Origin: Leisingera sp. S132
Lineage (GTDB): Bacteria; Pseudomonadota; Alphaproteobacteria; Rhodobacterales; Rhodobacteraceae
Length of the DNA: 64,000 nucleotides
Reading direction: 5' to 3'
NCBI RefSeq assembly: GCF_025144465.1
Contig: NZ_CP083553.1
Coordinates: 2,168,001 to 2,232,000 of the forward strand
Of this stretch, positions 36,340 to 44,558 are shown piece by piece. The position numbers and the translations under genes were made by a program. Position 1 is the first letter of the stretch; each line of letters starts with the position of its first letter. Below the pieces are notes generated by a model. It was not told the origin of the DNA and did no database searches. It was given only the letters and a program-made list of their open reading frames with translations.

Positions 36340-36786
36340 CTATTCCGCGATATCCTCGGCCCACAGCTCCGGCTTTTCGCGAATAAACCGCTCCATCAGC
36401 GCAATGCAGTCCGGATCATCGGCGATCACCACCTCGACACCCCTGGCGCGCAGGAAGTCCTCGTTGCCGCCAAAATTCTGCGTATCTCCGATCACCACCC
36501 GCGGGATGCCGAATTGCACGATGGTGCCGCTGCACATCATGCAAGGCGACAGCGAAGTATAAAGCACCGTGTCCCGGTAGCTCTTCTGCCGCCCCGCCTT
36601 GCGCAGCGCGTCCATTTCGCCGTGGGCAATCGGGTCGCCCCTCTGCACCCGCTGATTGCGCCCCTGCGCCACCACCTGGCCGCTGCGCGCCAGCACCGAA
36701 CCAATCGGGCAGCCGCCCTCATCAAACCCCGCCTTGGCTTCCTCATAGGCGATGCGCAGCAGGCGCTTGTCGTCATCTGTCATCAT
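36340..36786 (-). CDS. Nucleoside/cytosine deaminase (zinc CDA fold)
   Basis: A 148-residue zinc-dependent deaminase. The zinc/proton-transfer motifs are HGEMDAL (His55, Glu57) and SPCMMCSG (Cys82, Cys85). The C-terminal region (FLRARGVEVVIADDPDCIAL) resembles the yeast cytosine deaminase/guanine deaminase group more than TadA. The exact base or nucleoside substrate is not fixed by sequence alone. It ends 308 bases upstream of the EF-hand gene start region and is a separate unit. Confidence 0.85.
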   Translation of the reverse strand: MMTDDDKRLLRIAYEEAKAGFDEGGCPIGSVLARSGQVVAQGRNQRVQRGDPIAHGEMDALRKAGRQKSYRDTVLYTSLSPCMMCSGTIVQFGIPRVVIGDTQNFGGNEDFLRARGVEVVIADDPDCIALMERFIREKPELWAEDIAE

Positions 36787-36852
36787 CGTGAAACTGCCCT
36801 TTCCGGTTGTTGTTCGTGGTTCCGCCCAGCCTTCCAGCCCGCTTCCGGGCGG

Positions 36853-37710
36853 TCAAGACGCTACCGATGCGCCTTCGATCAGCGGCCGCAGCGGCTTCAG
36901 GCGCTCGGCAATGAAATCCGCCACTGCCCGCACCCGCGCCATCTGCCGCAGATCCTTGTGCACCAAGAGCCACAGATCCAGGTCCGGCTTGATCACCGCC
37001 CCCGGCAGCCGCTGCAGCCCGGTGTGGCTGTCGCCCAGGAAACACGGCAGCACTCCGACCCCCAGCCCCGCTTTCAGCAATTCTGCCATAGCCAGAATGC
37101 CGTTGGCCTGAATATGCGTGTCCGCGGTGCCCTCCAGCGCCCGGGCAGGCCCATAGTCCAATCCGATCCAATGATCCGGATCCGGCCTGGACTGCAGATA
37201 GGCAGGCGCCGCGTAGACGCACAGCGGGCTATGGGCAATGCGGCGGCCAAAGGCGGTTTCCGGCGGACTTGCGGTCAACCGCAGCGCCAGGTCGCTCTCC
37301 CGCCCGGCCAGGTTCACCAGCCGGTCAGACAGCAGCAGCCGCAGTACAATCTGCGGATAGAGCATCCGCAACTCCGGCAGCAGCGGCGCAATCAGCACCG
37401 TGGCCACCGCCTCCGGCAGCGCCAGGCTCACCGTTCCGCTGAGCTTGGCATCAATCGACAGCACCTGCCGCTCCAGAGCCCGGATGCTGCCCCGCGCCTC
37501 CAGCGCCTTGGGCAGAACCGTCCGCCCCGCCGGCGTCAGCTGGTGGCCCGCCGGGCTGCGTTCAAACAGCGTGGCCCCGATCCGCGCCTCCAGAGCCCGG
37601 ATGCGCCGGGTGACCGTCACATGGGTCACGCCCAGCTGCTCCGCCGCGCTGCGGATGGTACCGCCTTCGGCCAGCGCCAGGAAAATGCGGAAATCGTCCC
37701 AATTTTCCAT
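36853..37710 (-). CDS. LysR-family transcriptional regulator
   Basis: A 285-residue LysR regulator. The HTH lies in the first 65 residues (FLALAEGGTIRSAAEQLGVT, then HVTVTRRIRALEARIGATLF), and a type 2 periplasmic-binding-like effector domain follows. It is divergent from the small genes at 37808/38106 with the inverted repeat AGAA-TGG-TTCT (37728-37738) between, which may be its site. The inducer is unknown. Confidence 0.88.
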   Translation of the reverse strand: MENWDDFRIFLALAEGGTIRSAAEQLGVTHVTVTRRIRALEARIGATLFERSPAGHQLTPAGRTVLPKALEARGSIRALERQVLSIDAKLSGTVSLALPEAVATVLIAPLLPELRMLYPQIVLRLLLSDRLVNLAGRESDLALRLTASPPETAFGRRIAHSPLCVYAAPAYLQSRPDPDHWIGLDYGPARALEGTADTHIQANGILAMAELLKAGLGVGVLPCFLGDSHTGLQRLPGAVIKPDLDLWLLVHKDLRQMARVRAVADFIAERLKPLRPLIEGASVAS

Positions 37711-37727
37711 TGGTACTAATTTGTTCC

Positions 37728-37738
37728 AGAATGGTTCT
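37728..37738. promoter_or_regulatory. Candidate LysR-type operator
   Basis: AGAATGGTTCT, an inverted repeat with a three-base spacer, 18 bases upstream of the LysR gene start and 70 bases upstream of the divergent gene. Confidence 0.35.
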
Positions 37739-37807
37739 TAATCGGTAGATATTCTAACGACTCCGTCCGCGATAGCAATTGGCCATCACAGCAACGGAGA
37801 CACAGAA

Positions 37808-38095
37808 ATGACCTACCAGCTCACCCTCAAATCCGCCGATGTTCCCGAAGTGATGACCGGCCGCCTCAGCCTTGGCATCCAGTATCAGGGCACGGAGGCC
37901 GCCAGCATCGACGTCACCTGGACCAGGGAACATTTCACCGCCCGCTTCAACGGCTTTGCGCCCCAGATGCCGGTCCCGGCGCATCCGCTGGCCTTTGCCA
38001 AAGGCGCAATGGAGGCGCTCAACGCTGCCAAGGCCGCCCCGGACGAGCCCGTCGCAAGCGTCTTTGGCCGCGGCCCGGTCAGTTTTGATGTGTGA
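37808..38095 (+). CDS. Hypothetical protein (95 aa)
   Basis: A 95-residue soluble protein without a recognised domain, predicted beta strands first (YQLTLKSADVPEVMTGRLSL), one helix later (GAMEALNAAKAAP). GGAGAC lies about nine bases before the ATG. It is divergent from the LysR gene and ten bases upstream of the next secreted protein gene, so the pair is probably one operon under LysR control. Confidence 0.55.
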   Translation: MTYQLTLKSADVPEVMTGRLSLGIQYQGTEAASIDVTWTREHFTARFNGFAPQMPVPAHPLAFAKGAMEALNAAKAAPDEPVASVFGRGPVSFDV

Positions 38096-38105
38096 GGAGA
38101 TACGC

Positions 38106-38783
38106 ATGAAATCCCTCGCTCTCGCAGCTACCCTCACCGCTGCAACGCCCGCACTGGCGGAGACCGGTCTGTTCCTCGCCTGGCCCGCGCAGCCCGCCTC
38201 ACCGGTTCACCAATGGGAGGAGACCGCCGCCGCCGCCCTGCAGGACGCAGCTTGCAGGCTGCACCGCTCAGGCACCCTCTCCGCCAGCCTCGGGCCGCTG
38301 GACTGGCCGCAGATGGAGGGGTTCCGCCTCTACCGCTGCGCCCGCCCGGTACTGGCGTCACTTGCTGCCTCTGGCGCAACCGCAGCTTTGGCACATCACG
38401 GCCGGCTGCCGGTGATGGTTGAGGGCAGCCTCACCCTGCTTCCGGCAGACGCACCGGAGGCGGAGGCCGAATACATCGTGAAGCTCTCACACTACAATAA
38501 CCTGGACGTCCCCCGGCGGACAGATGACCTCACCGCTCTCGGCAGCGCCATAGCAGAGCTGGAAAACGTCTGGCAGACAGAGGCTGTCCTGACCCCGGAA
38601 AAGGCCGTGGGCACCCTGCGCCCGGATGACATCACTTTTCTCTACTACGGGACTGACGCAGAGGCCGAGGCCTTCCGCACCGGCAATCCCGGCGTGTTGG
38701 AACAGGTGGGGCGCTTCAACAAGGCGCATCTCACGGCCTTCACTTATCTGGGGGCAACGGTCCTGTCCCAGCCGGTGAATTGA
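38106..38783 (+). CDS. Secreted CsiV-like hypothetical protein
   Basis: A 225-residue protein with a short signal peptide (MKSLALAATLTAATPALAE). The mature part has a beta/alpha pattern with VEGSLTLLPADAPEAEAEY and ends in LTAFTYLGATVLSQP. The family is uncertain; a CsiV-like arrangement is only a guess. GAGGAG precedes the ATG. It is transcribed with the 37808 gene and ended by a hairpin at 38792. Confidence 0.5.
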   Translation: MKSLALAATLTAATPALAETGLFLAWPAQPASPVHQWEETAAAALQDAACRLHRSGTLSASLGPLDWPQMEGFRLYRCARPVLASLAASGATAALAHHGRLPVMVEGSLTLLPADAPEAEAEYIVKLSHYNNLDVPRRTDDLTALGSAIAELENVWQTEAVLTPEKAVGTLRPDDITFLYYGTDAEAEAFRTGNPGVLEQVGRFNKAHLTAFTYLGATVLSQPVN

Positions 38784-38791
38784 GCCAATCG

Positions 38792-38825
38792 GCGCCTGCC
38801 TCTCCATGGGGCAGGCGCATCTCTT
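38792..38825. terminator. Hairpin between convergent genes
   Basis: GCGCCTGCC (38792-38800)/GGCAGGCGC (38810-38818), perfect nine-base stem, followed by ATCTCTT. Confidence 0.6.
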
Positions 38826-40218
38826 AAGCGGCGGCGCCCACGGCCTTGATGGAACGGCGCCAGAACCGCAGCATCAGGAACAGCCCGGCGCAGGTCAGAC
38901 CGGCAACCAGCCCCATCCAGACCCCCAGGCCTTCCCAGCCCAGCAGGAAGCCAAAGACATAAGAGGCCGGAATGCCCACCGCCCAATAGCTGAGCGCGGC
39001 AATCACCATCGGCACGCCGGTGTCCTGCACACCGCGCAGCAATCCCAGCGCCACGGCCTGCATGCCATCCATCAGCTGAAACAGCGCCGCCGCTGCCAGA
39101 AGACCGCCGCCGATCAGCAGAATCGCGTCCTTCTGCGGGTCTTCCGCATCCAGAAACAGCGACATCAGCGGGTCCGGGATGGTCAGGAACAAGGCAATTG
39201 CCACCGCCGACACCGCCAGCGACATCACCGTCACCGCCTTGCCGCCACGCGCCAGATGCTCGCGGTCGCCGCGGCCAAAGGCATTGCCAGCCCGGATGGT
39301 GGCGGCATTCGACAGCCCCAGGTGCACCATGAACGTCAGCCCGCCCAGCGAGATCGCGATCCCATGGGCCGCCAGCGGCACCGTGCCCAGCCAGCCCATC
39401 ATCATGGCCGAGGCCGCAAACAGGCTGGCCTCCGCCAGCGTCGTCAGCCCGATGGGCGTGCCCATGCGGAGCACCTTGCCCAGCATCTCCCAGTCCGGCC
39501 GGTGGAAATTCTTAAGCAGCTCATGCTGCGGCAGCACCTTCAGCGCATAGGCCAGCACCAGCACAAAGGACACCCCATTGGTCACCAGTGAGGCGATCGC
39601 CGCCCCGGTGATCCCAAGCTCCGGCGCGCCCCAGTTGCCAAAGATCAGCGCATAGTTCACCAGCGCGTTGATCACTGCGGCAAAGACCGACAGCCACAGC
39701 ACGATCTGGGTGCGCTCCAGCGCTGCCAGATAGGACTTTGCCACCATGTACAACAGCGCCGGAAACAGCGACCAGCCGGCAATCCGCAGGTACTCCGCCG
39801 CGTCATGCGCCACCTTTGCCTCCTGCCCCAGCGCCAGCAGGATCGCCTCCGACCACCACAACAGCGGCATCGCCGCCACGCCATAGGCCAGCGACAGCCA
39901 CAGCCCCATGCGGGTCGAGCGGCGGATCTGCCGCTCCTCTCCCGCGCCGGCCGCTGCCGCCACCATCGGCATCACCGCAAAGGCAAATCCGGAGCCCAAC
40001 AGGAAAATTGAGAAGAAATAGGACGAGCCCAGCGTCACCGCCGCCAGTTCATCAACCCCGTACCAGCCCAGCATGACCGTATCGGTCAGGCCGATGGCAA
40101 ACTGCGCCACATGGCCGCCGATCAGCGGCAGCCCCAAAACGGCAATCGCCCGGACATGCCCGCGCAGGGGCATTGCGCTGTGTTTGGTCTCAGGGTGTTT
40201 GGTCGCTAACGTGCTCAT
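38824..40218 (-). CDS. MATE family multidrug efflux transporter
   Basis: A 464-residue inner-membrane transporter with about twelve hydrophobic segments in two six-helix halves, starting with GLPLIGGHVAQFAIGLTDTV (typical MATE opening) and NorM-like in character. It exports cationic drugs or metabolites with Na+ or H+. ATG 40218 (MSTLATKH) is used; the frame extends upstream by 116 codons but this part has no homologue character. Confidence 0.9.
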   Translation of the reverse strand: MSTLATKHPETKHSAMPLRGHVRAIAVLGLPLIGGHVAQFAIGLTDTVMLGWYGVDELAAVTLGSSYFFSIFLLGSGFAFAVMPMVAAAAGAGEERQIRRSTRMGLWLSLAYGVAAMPLLWWSEAILLALGQEAKVAHDAAEYLRIAGWSLFPALLYMVAKSYLAALERTQIVLWLSVFAAVINALVNYALIFGNWGAPELGITGAAIASLVTNGVSFVLVLAYALKVLPQHELLKNFHRPDWEMLGKVLRMGTPIGLTTLAEASLFAASAMMMGWLGTVPLAAHGIAISLGGLTFMVHLGLSNAATIRAGNAFGRGDREHLARGGKAVTVMSLAVSAVAIALFLTIPDPLMSLFLDAEDPQKDAILLIGGGLLAAAALFQLMDGMQAVALGLLRGVQDTGVPMVIAALSYWAVGIPASYVFGFLLGWEGLGVWMGLVAGLTCAGLFLMLRFWRRSIKAVGAAA

Positions 40219-40330
40219 CCTGCCAGCCTTAGGCCCCGCCGCACGCTCCGGCAAGGGAAGAGTTTCCTTGCCTGCGCACAGGCCCATGGTGGTATCCTGC
40301 ACAAGCAACCCTTTGCAGGAGCCCCTTTGA

Positions 40331-40981
40331 ATGACCGACGCCTTTACCCAGCTGATCCCCGGCGCCCGCGCCTTTCTGGCGGAGCTTGCGCAGAACAACA
40401 GCCGGGACTGGTTCACCGCGCATAAGGACCGGTACGAGGCGCAGCTGAAGTCCCCCGCGCTCCTCATGATGGATGAGGTGGCGCAGGCGATCTCCGCCCG
40501 AAGCGGCGCGCAAGTCACCGCCAAGCTGTTCCGGCCCCAGCGCGACGTGCGGTTTTCCAAGGACAAGACGCCCTACAATACCCATCTGCACATGATGTGG
40601 ACCCTGAACGGCGCAGGCTGCGCGCTGTTCTTCGGCATCGCCCCGGATTACTGCACCGCAGGCGGCGGCATCATGGGCTTCAGCAAGCCGCAGCTGCCGC
40701 GCTGGCGGCAGGCCATCGACGGCGCTTTCGGCGATGAGACCGCGGCGTTGGTCGACATCCTCGCGCTCAAGGGGTTTGCCGCCAGAGACCCTGAACTGAA
40801 ACGTGTTCCCGCCCCCTATGGCAAGGCCCATCCCCACGGCGCGCTGCTGCAGCGCAAGTCACTGACGCTCTGGCATGAAATGAGCGCGCGCGAGCAAGCC
40901 GCCCCGATGGCCGCGCTGATGTCGGCCTATCTGACTCTGGAGCCGATGTTTGCCCTGCTGGACAGTGCTTTGGCGGAATGA
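40331..40981 (+). CDS. DUF2461 protein
   Basis: A 216-residue member of the DUF2461/TIGR02453 family. The typical segments are FLAELAQNNSRDWFTAHKDR, KLFRPQRDVRFSKDKTPYNT and GGGIMGF. The family has no known biochemical role. It is divergent from the MATE gene; AGGAG precedes the ATG at 40331. Confidence 0.88.
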   Translation: MTDAFTQLIPGARAFLAELAQNNSRDWFTAHKDRYEAQLKSPALLMMDEVAQAISARSGAQVTAKLFRPQRDVRFSKDKTPYNTHLHMMWTLNGAGCALFFGIAPDYCTAGGGIMGFSKPQLPRWRQAIDGAFGDETAALVDILALKGFAARDPELKRVPAPYGKAHPHGALLQRKSLTLWHEMSAREQAAPMAALMSAYLTLEPMFALLDSALAE

Positions 40982-40984
40982 GGC

Positions 40985-41947
40985 CTACAGCGCCCGCAGC
41001 ATGATCTGGCTGGCCAGCACCGCCACCACGGCGCCGGCAAGGATCTCCAGCAGCGCCGCAGCGCGCAAGGCACCAGTGCCTTCCATCTGCGCCAGCGCCC
41101 CCTTGCGCATCGTGACCGCCGCGATGGCCACAGCCACTGTCACCGTGGCGGTGCCGGCCCCCATGGCAAAGGCGCCGGCAATCCCGGCCCACAGCACCCC
41201 CATCCGCCAGGTCAGGAGCAGCAGGAATACCGCCCCGGTGCAGGGCCTGAGCGCCACCGCACCGATGATCGCCAGCGCATCGCGCAGCGAATGCACATTG
41301 GCCGCTTCTTCCACCGTCGGCCCGTGCCGGTGCCCGCAGGAGGCGCAAACGCCGTCATCGTGATCATGCGCATGATCGTGATGATGATCATGGTGATGGT
41401 GATGGTGATGGTGCCCGGCAGGACCAGTGGCCGGAACGGTGCGGCTGCCCATCAGCCGCCGCAGCCCCCGCACCAGCAGCCACAGCCCGACCAGCGCAAT
41501 CAGCCCGTAGGACAGCGGCGCCAGAACATCCTCCGCCGCGCGGGTCAGCTGCTCGCGCCCCCAGTCCAGCAGCAGCAGCCCGCCGGCTACCAGCACCACC
41601 GCCGTCGCCGCCTGCGCCAGCGAGGACGCCAGCGCCAGACCCGCCAGCCGAACCAGCGGCACCGGTTTGCCCATGCCATAGCCGCCAATGACCAGCTTGC
41701 CATGGCCCGGTCCGGCGGCATGAAAGAACCCGTAGGCAAAGCACAAGCTGAGCAGCGCCATCAGCGCCCCCGGTTCCCCGGCACGCAAGGCCCTGAGCCC
41801 CCGCGCCATCGCGTTCTGCGCCTCTCGCTGGCCCTCGGCAGCCCAAAGGGACACCATCCCGGATCCGCCAAATCCCCAGAGCCAGACGGCCAATGATGCC
41901 ACGCCCAGCGCCGCAATTGTTAAGAAAATCTTCACCTTACGCGCCAC
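40985..41947 (-). CDS. NicO/RcnA-type nickel/cobalt transporter with His-rich loop
   Basis: A 320-residue inner-membrane protein with six to seven hydrophobic segments. A cytoplasmic loop (about residues 175-200) holds eight consecutive histidines followed by alternating Asp/His, and ends CASCGHRHG. The helix motif [15 protein letters not shown] (about 75-90) and the later [15 protein letters not shown] match the NicO/RcnA family, which exports or imports Ni/Co. The DUF1007 gene overlaps it by 11 bases upstream, a frequent pair. Metal and direction cannot be decided here. Confidence 0.88.
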   Translation of the reverse strand: MARKVKIFLTIAALGVASLAVWLWGFGGSGMVSLWAAEGQREAQNAMARGLRALRAGEPGALMALLSLCFAYGFFHAAGPGHGKLVIGGYGMGKPVPLVRLAGLALASSLAQAATAVVLVAGGLLLLDWGREQLTRAAEDVLAPLSYGLIALVGLWLLVRGLRRLMGSRTVPATGPAGHHHHHHHHDHHHDHAHDHDDGVCASCGHRHGPTVEEAANVHSLRDALAIIGAVALRPCTGAVFLLLLTWRMGVLWAGIAGAFAMGAGTATVTVAVAIAAVTMRKGALAQMEGTGALRAAALLEILAGAVVAVLASQIMLRAL

Positions 41948-42572
41948 AGCTCACGCGCACAGTATCGGCAAAGGCCTCTCCCACTTCCGGGTAGGTCTCC
42001 TCTGCCTGCTCCGCGGGCATTGCATATAGCAGCTCCTCCACCAGGGTATAGGCCTGATCCAGGTTTGGCGGGGTGATGCTGCCCTGACAGCCGCCGCTGA
42101 CCTCCAGCCCCTGGTTTACCGTGTAGGCAGTGTAATAGGTCGGATCATAGGCCTTGATCACCACGCCGTCCGCGGCCTGCGGCTGTGTCAGAACCCGCCG
42201 GTGCCGGGTGGTGATCCGCCCGTCCTTCACCTCGGTCGACAGATGCTCCGGCGCGCCCAGGCCCAGCGCCTCGCCGTCTAGTGTCAGATAGGTATCGCCC
42301 TGAAATCCCTCGCTCCAGGCCAGATCAAACCCTTGCAGCTGCGCCAGTTCCCCGGCCGTCAGACTGCCGTCAAAATCACTGTCCAGCCCCCGGTCCTCAA
42401 AGATCAGCAGCGAATAAAACTCATCATAGGCCCAGGTGATCTCCACCGCCTGCAGCTGCCCGCCGTCCGTGACCACCAGCTTCATTCCGGTGTCGACAAA
42501 GATATGCGGATGCGCCGCGGCACCCGCAGGGGCCAGCAGCGCAAGTGCCAGAAGCGGAGCAAGATGTTTCAT
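41937..42572 (-). CDS. DUF1007 periplasmic protein
   Basis: A 211-residue protein with a signal peptide ([18 protein letters not shown]) and the defining N-terminus of the mature form, [10 protein letters not shown]. The family occurs with NicO-type transporters and is thought to assist metal delivery or binding in the periplasm. It is translated just upstream of the NicO gene, 11-base overlap. Cysteines are few (GGCQGS, VSCGA at the end). Confidence 0.88.
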   Translation of the reverse strand: MKHLAPLLALALLAPAGAAAHPHIFVDTGMKLVVTDGGQLQAVEITWAYDEFYSLLIFEDRGLDSDFDGSLTAGELAQLQGFDLAWSEGFQGDTYLTLDGEALGLGAPEHLSTEVKDGRITTRHRRVLTQPQAADGVVIKAYDPTYYTAYTVNQGLEVSGGCQGSITPPNLDQAYTLVEELLYAMPAEQAEETYPEVGEAFADTVRVSCGA

Positions 42573-42634
42573 GGCCAAAGACTTAAGCCCAGTTCGGCGG
42601 CCCCGCAAGCGCCGGTCCGCCCGGCCGGCAAGGA

Positions 42635-43564
42635 TCAGCGCGCCCTGTTATCCGGATGCAGCGCCTTGCCCAGGATGTGACCGGACTGATGGATCACATG
42701 ATGCGCCTGCCCGACAATCAGCGGATCCGGCGCCAGGGCGATGCCGGGGTCCTTGCCCGGATAGTCCAGCGAGGCCAGGAAATGCCGCATGCAGTTCAGC
42801 CGCGCCCGCTTCTTGCAGTTCGACTTGATCACGGTCCAGGGCGCATCGGCGGTGTCGGTGTAAAAGAACATTGCCTCCTTGGCCTCGGTGTAATCGTCCC
42901 ATTTCCCCAGGCTGGCCTTGTCGATCGGCGACAGCTTCCACTGCTTCAGCGGATCGGTCTCGCGCGAGACGAACCGCCGCTTCTGCTCCGCCTTCGTGAC
43001 CGAAAACCAGTACTTGTAAAGCCGGATGCCAGACCGCACCAGCATCCGCTCGAACTCCGGCGCCTGCCGCATGAATTCCAGGTATTCATTCGGCTCACAG
43101 AAGCTCATCACCCGCTCCACGCCTGCACGGTTGTACCAGGACCGGTCATAGAAGACGATCTCGCCGCCGGTCGGCAGATGCTGCACGTAGCGCTGGAAAT
43201 ACCACTGCCCGCGCTCCTCGTCCGAGGGCTTGTTCAGCGCCACCACCCGGGCTGAGCGCGGATTCAGGTGCTCAGTGAACCGTTTGATGGTGCCGCCCTT
43301 GCCGGCCGCATCGCGCCCTTCGAACAGCATCACGAACTTCCCGCCGGTCTTCTGCGCCCACAGCTGCACCTTCAGCAGCTCTGCCTGCAGCCGCGCCTTC
43401 TCCGCCTCATAGGCCTTGCGCGGCATCTTCTTGGCGTAGGGGTATCTGCCGCTCTCAAACGCCCGGCGGATATCCTCGGCACTGGGCCCGCAGGCCTGCC
43501 CGGCTGCCTTTACCGGCCTGTCTCCCGGGGTGTTGTTCACAATCTTTTTTGCTGCGGCGCCCAT
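42635..43564 (-). CDS. ppk2: Polyphosphate kinase 2
   Basis: A 309-residue PPK2 family kinase that transfers phosphate between polyphosphate and nucleotides. Walker A reads GRDAAGKGG (83-91), the Walker B/lid region FYDRSWYNRAGVERVMSF, and KFVSRETDP-like segment RRFVSRETDPLKQWKLSP follows. It has a single domain, class I-like length. GAGGGAG precedes the ATG. It lies alone upstream of the metal-transport genes. Confidence 0.93.
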   Translation of the reverse strand: MGAAAKKIVNNTPGDRPVKAAGQACGPSAEDIRRAFESGRYPYAKKMPRKAYEAEKARLQAELLKVQLWAQKTGGKFVMLFEGRDAAGKGGTIKRFTEHLNPRSARVVALNKPSDEERGQWYFQRYVQHLPTGGEIVFYDRSWYNRAGVERVMSFCEPNEYLEFMRQAPEFERMLVRSGIRLYKYWFSVTKAEQKRRFVSRETDPLKQWKLSPIDKASLGKWDDYTEAKEAMFFYTDTADAPWTVIKSNCKKRARLNCMRHFLASLDYPGKDPGIALAPDPLIVGQAHHVIHQSGHILGKALHPDNRAR

Positions 43565-43656
43565 CAGATACTCCCTCTGTCAATCTGCGCCGCAACCTTA
43601 CATTCCCCGCCGCCGCCCCGCGCTGACCTGCATCAAAAGATACGCCATCCGCGCAA

Positions 43657-43682
43657 CAAAAAGCGGCCCCGGCAGGCCGCTT
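43657..43682 (-). terminator. Terminator of the AhpD-like gene
   Basis: AAGCGGCC (43661-43668)/GGCCGCTT (43675-43682), with TTTTTGTTG following on the minus strand. Confidence 0.8.
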
Positions 43683-43746
43683 GATCCCTTTCATCCGGCT
43701 GAAAATGTCCTGGGGTGAGGCCCGCCAGGGCCGAGGGGCAAAGCCC

Positions 43747-44355
43747 CTACGTGTGCCCCCAATCATCCGGGTTCTCCGAATTGTTCGGGCTCAGCCCCAG
43801 CACATCCCCCTTGGTCGAGCACCCCAGCCCCAGCACCGTCCGGTTGGCATAGGCGAAATAGGCCGTCACCTGATTGATCTCCAGGATTTCTCCGTCGTCA
43901 AATCCGGCCTCCCGCAGCGCCGCTATATCCGCCTCGTTCACACTGGCGGGTTCCTCTGTCAGCATCCGCGCGTAGCCCATCGCCAGCACCTGCGCAGGCT
44001 CCAGCGCGGCAGCCCCCGGATCGCGCGCCTCGATCGCTGCCCGGATCGCCAGCCCGCGCTGTTCATCCCCCAGCAGCCGCTGCAGGCCCGCGAAGTGGTG
44101 CTCGACGCAATAGGCGCAGTCATTAAGGCTGGAGACCCAGACCCCCAGCACCTCCAGGAACCATTTCGGAATCTTGTTGCCGGTGTGGTGCAGCACGTTC
44201 TTGTAGAGCGCCATATGGCCTTCCATCGAATGCGGCCGCAACGAATGCACCATCATGATGTTGTCGACATTGCCGCCCGGCCCGGTCACCCGCTCATAGA
44301 GCTTTTTCAGCTTGCCGGTTGCCTCTTCAAACGGAACGGTCCTGATCCAGGCCAT
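43747..44355 (-). CDS. AhpD-like/carboxymuconolactone decarboxylase family protein
   Basis: A 202-residue peroxidase-related protein. The redox motif C-x2-C-x3-H reads DCAYCVEHH (Cys80, Cys83, His87). The rest fits the helical AhpD-like fold (KIPKWFLEVLGVWVSSLN). Such proteins reduce peroxides with a thiol relay, or have related roles. The gene starts near a copy of the palindromic repeat at 44440 and is followed by a good terminator. Confidence 0.85.
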   Translation of the reverse strand: MAWIRTVPFEEATGKLKKLYERVTGPGGNVDNIMMVHSLRPHSMEGHMALYKNVLHHTGNKIPKWFLEVLGVWVSSLNDCAYCVEHHFAGLQRLLGDEQRGLAIRAAIEARDPGAAALEPAQVLAMGYARMLTEEPASVNEADIAALREAGFDDGEILEINQVTAYFAYANRTVLGLGCSTKGDVLGLSPNNSENPDDWGHT

Positions 44356-44439
44356 GTCTCTCTCCCTGACTGTCTGGTCCGGAGAGTAACGGCAGCCGAC
44401 GGCAATGGAAGGCAGAACGGAGCGTCAAACCCCGCCCGG

Positions 44440-44535
44440 CCTTGGGGCGTGAGGCGCCAGCCGCACGGCCCGCGCCTGACCTTCCCCCCGGGAAGGCGCA
44501 TACGCACCTTCCCAAGGTCAGGCCCGGACCTTGTG
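44440..44535. repeat. Dispersed palindromic repeat, copy A (short form)
   Basis: Starts CCTTGGGGCGTGAGGCGCC and contains the inverted pair GCCTGACCTT (44474-44483)/AAGGTCAGGC (44514-44523) around CCCCCCGGGAAGGCGCA. Nearly the same bases recur at 49180 (reverse), 60883 and 61050. It lies between the AhpD-like gene and the decarboxylase gene. Confidence 0.8.
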
Positions 44536-44558
44536 TCACGGCACGCCGGCAGCAGCCC

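Noticed and set aside
40219-40566. N-terminal extension of the MATE frame by 116 codons
   Set aside because: It overlaps the divergent DUF2461 gene start and has no MATE character; MSTLATKH at 40218 is the usual type of start.
41380-41415. ATG/GTG trinucleotide-like run (ATGATCATGGTGATGG type) as a satellite repeat
   Set aside because: It is the antisense of the histidine-rich loop of the NicO transporter and needs no other explanation.
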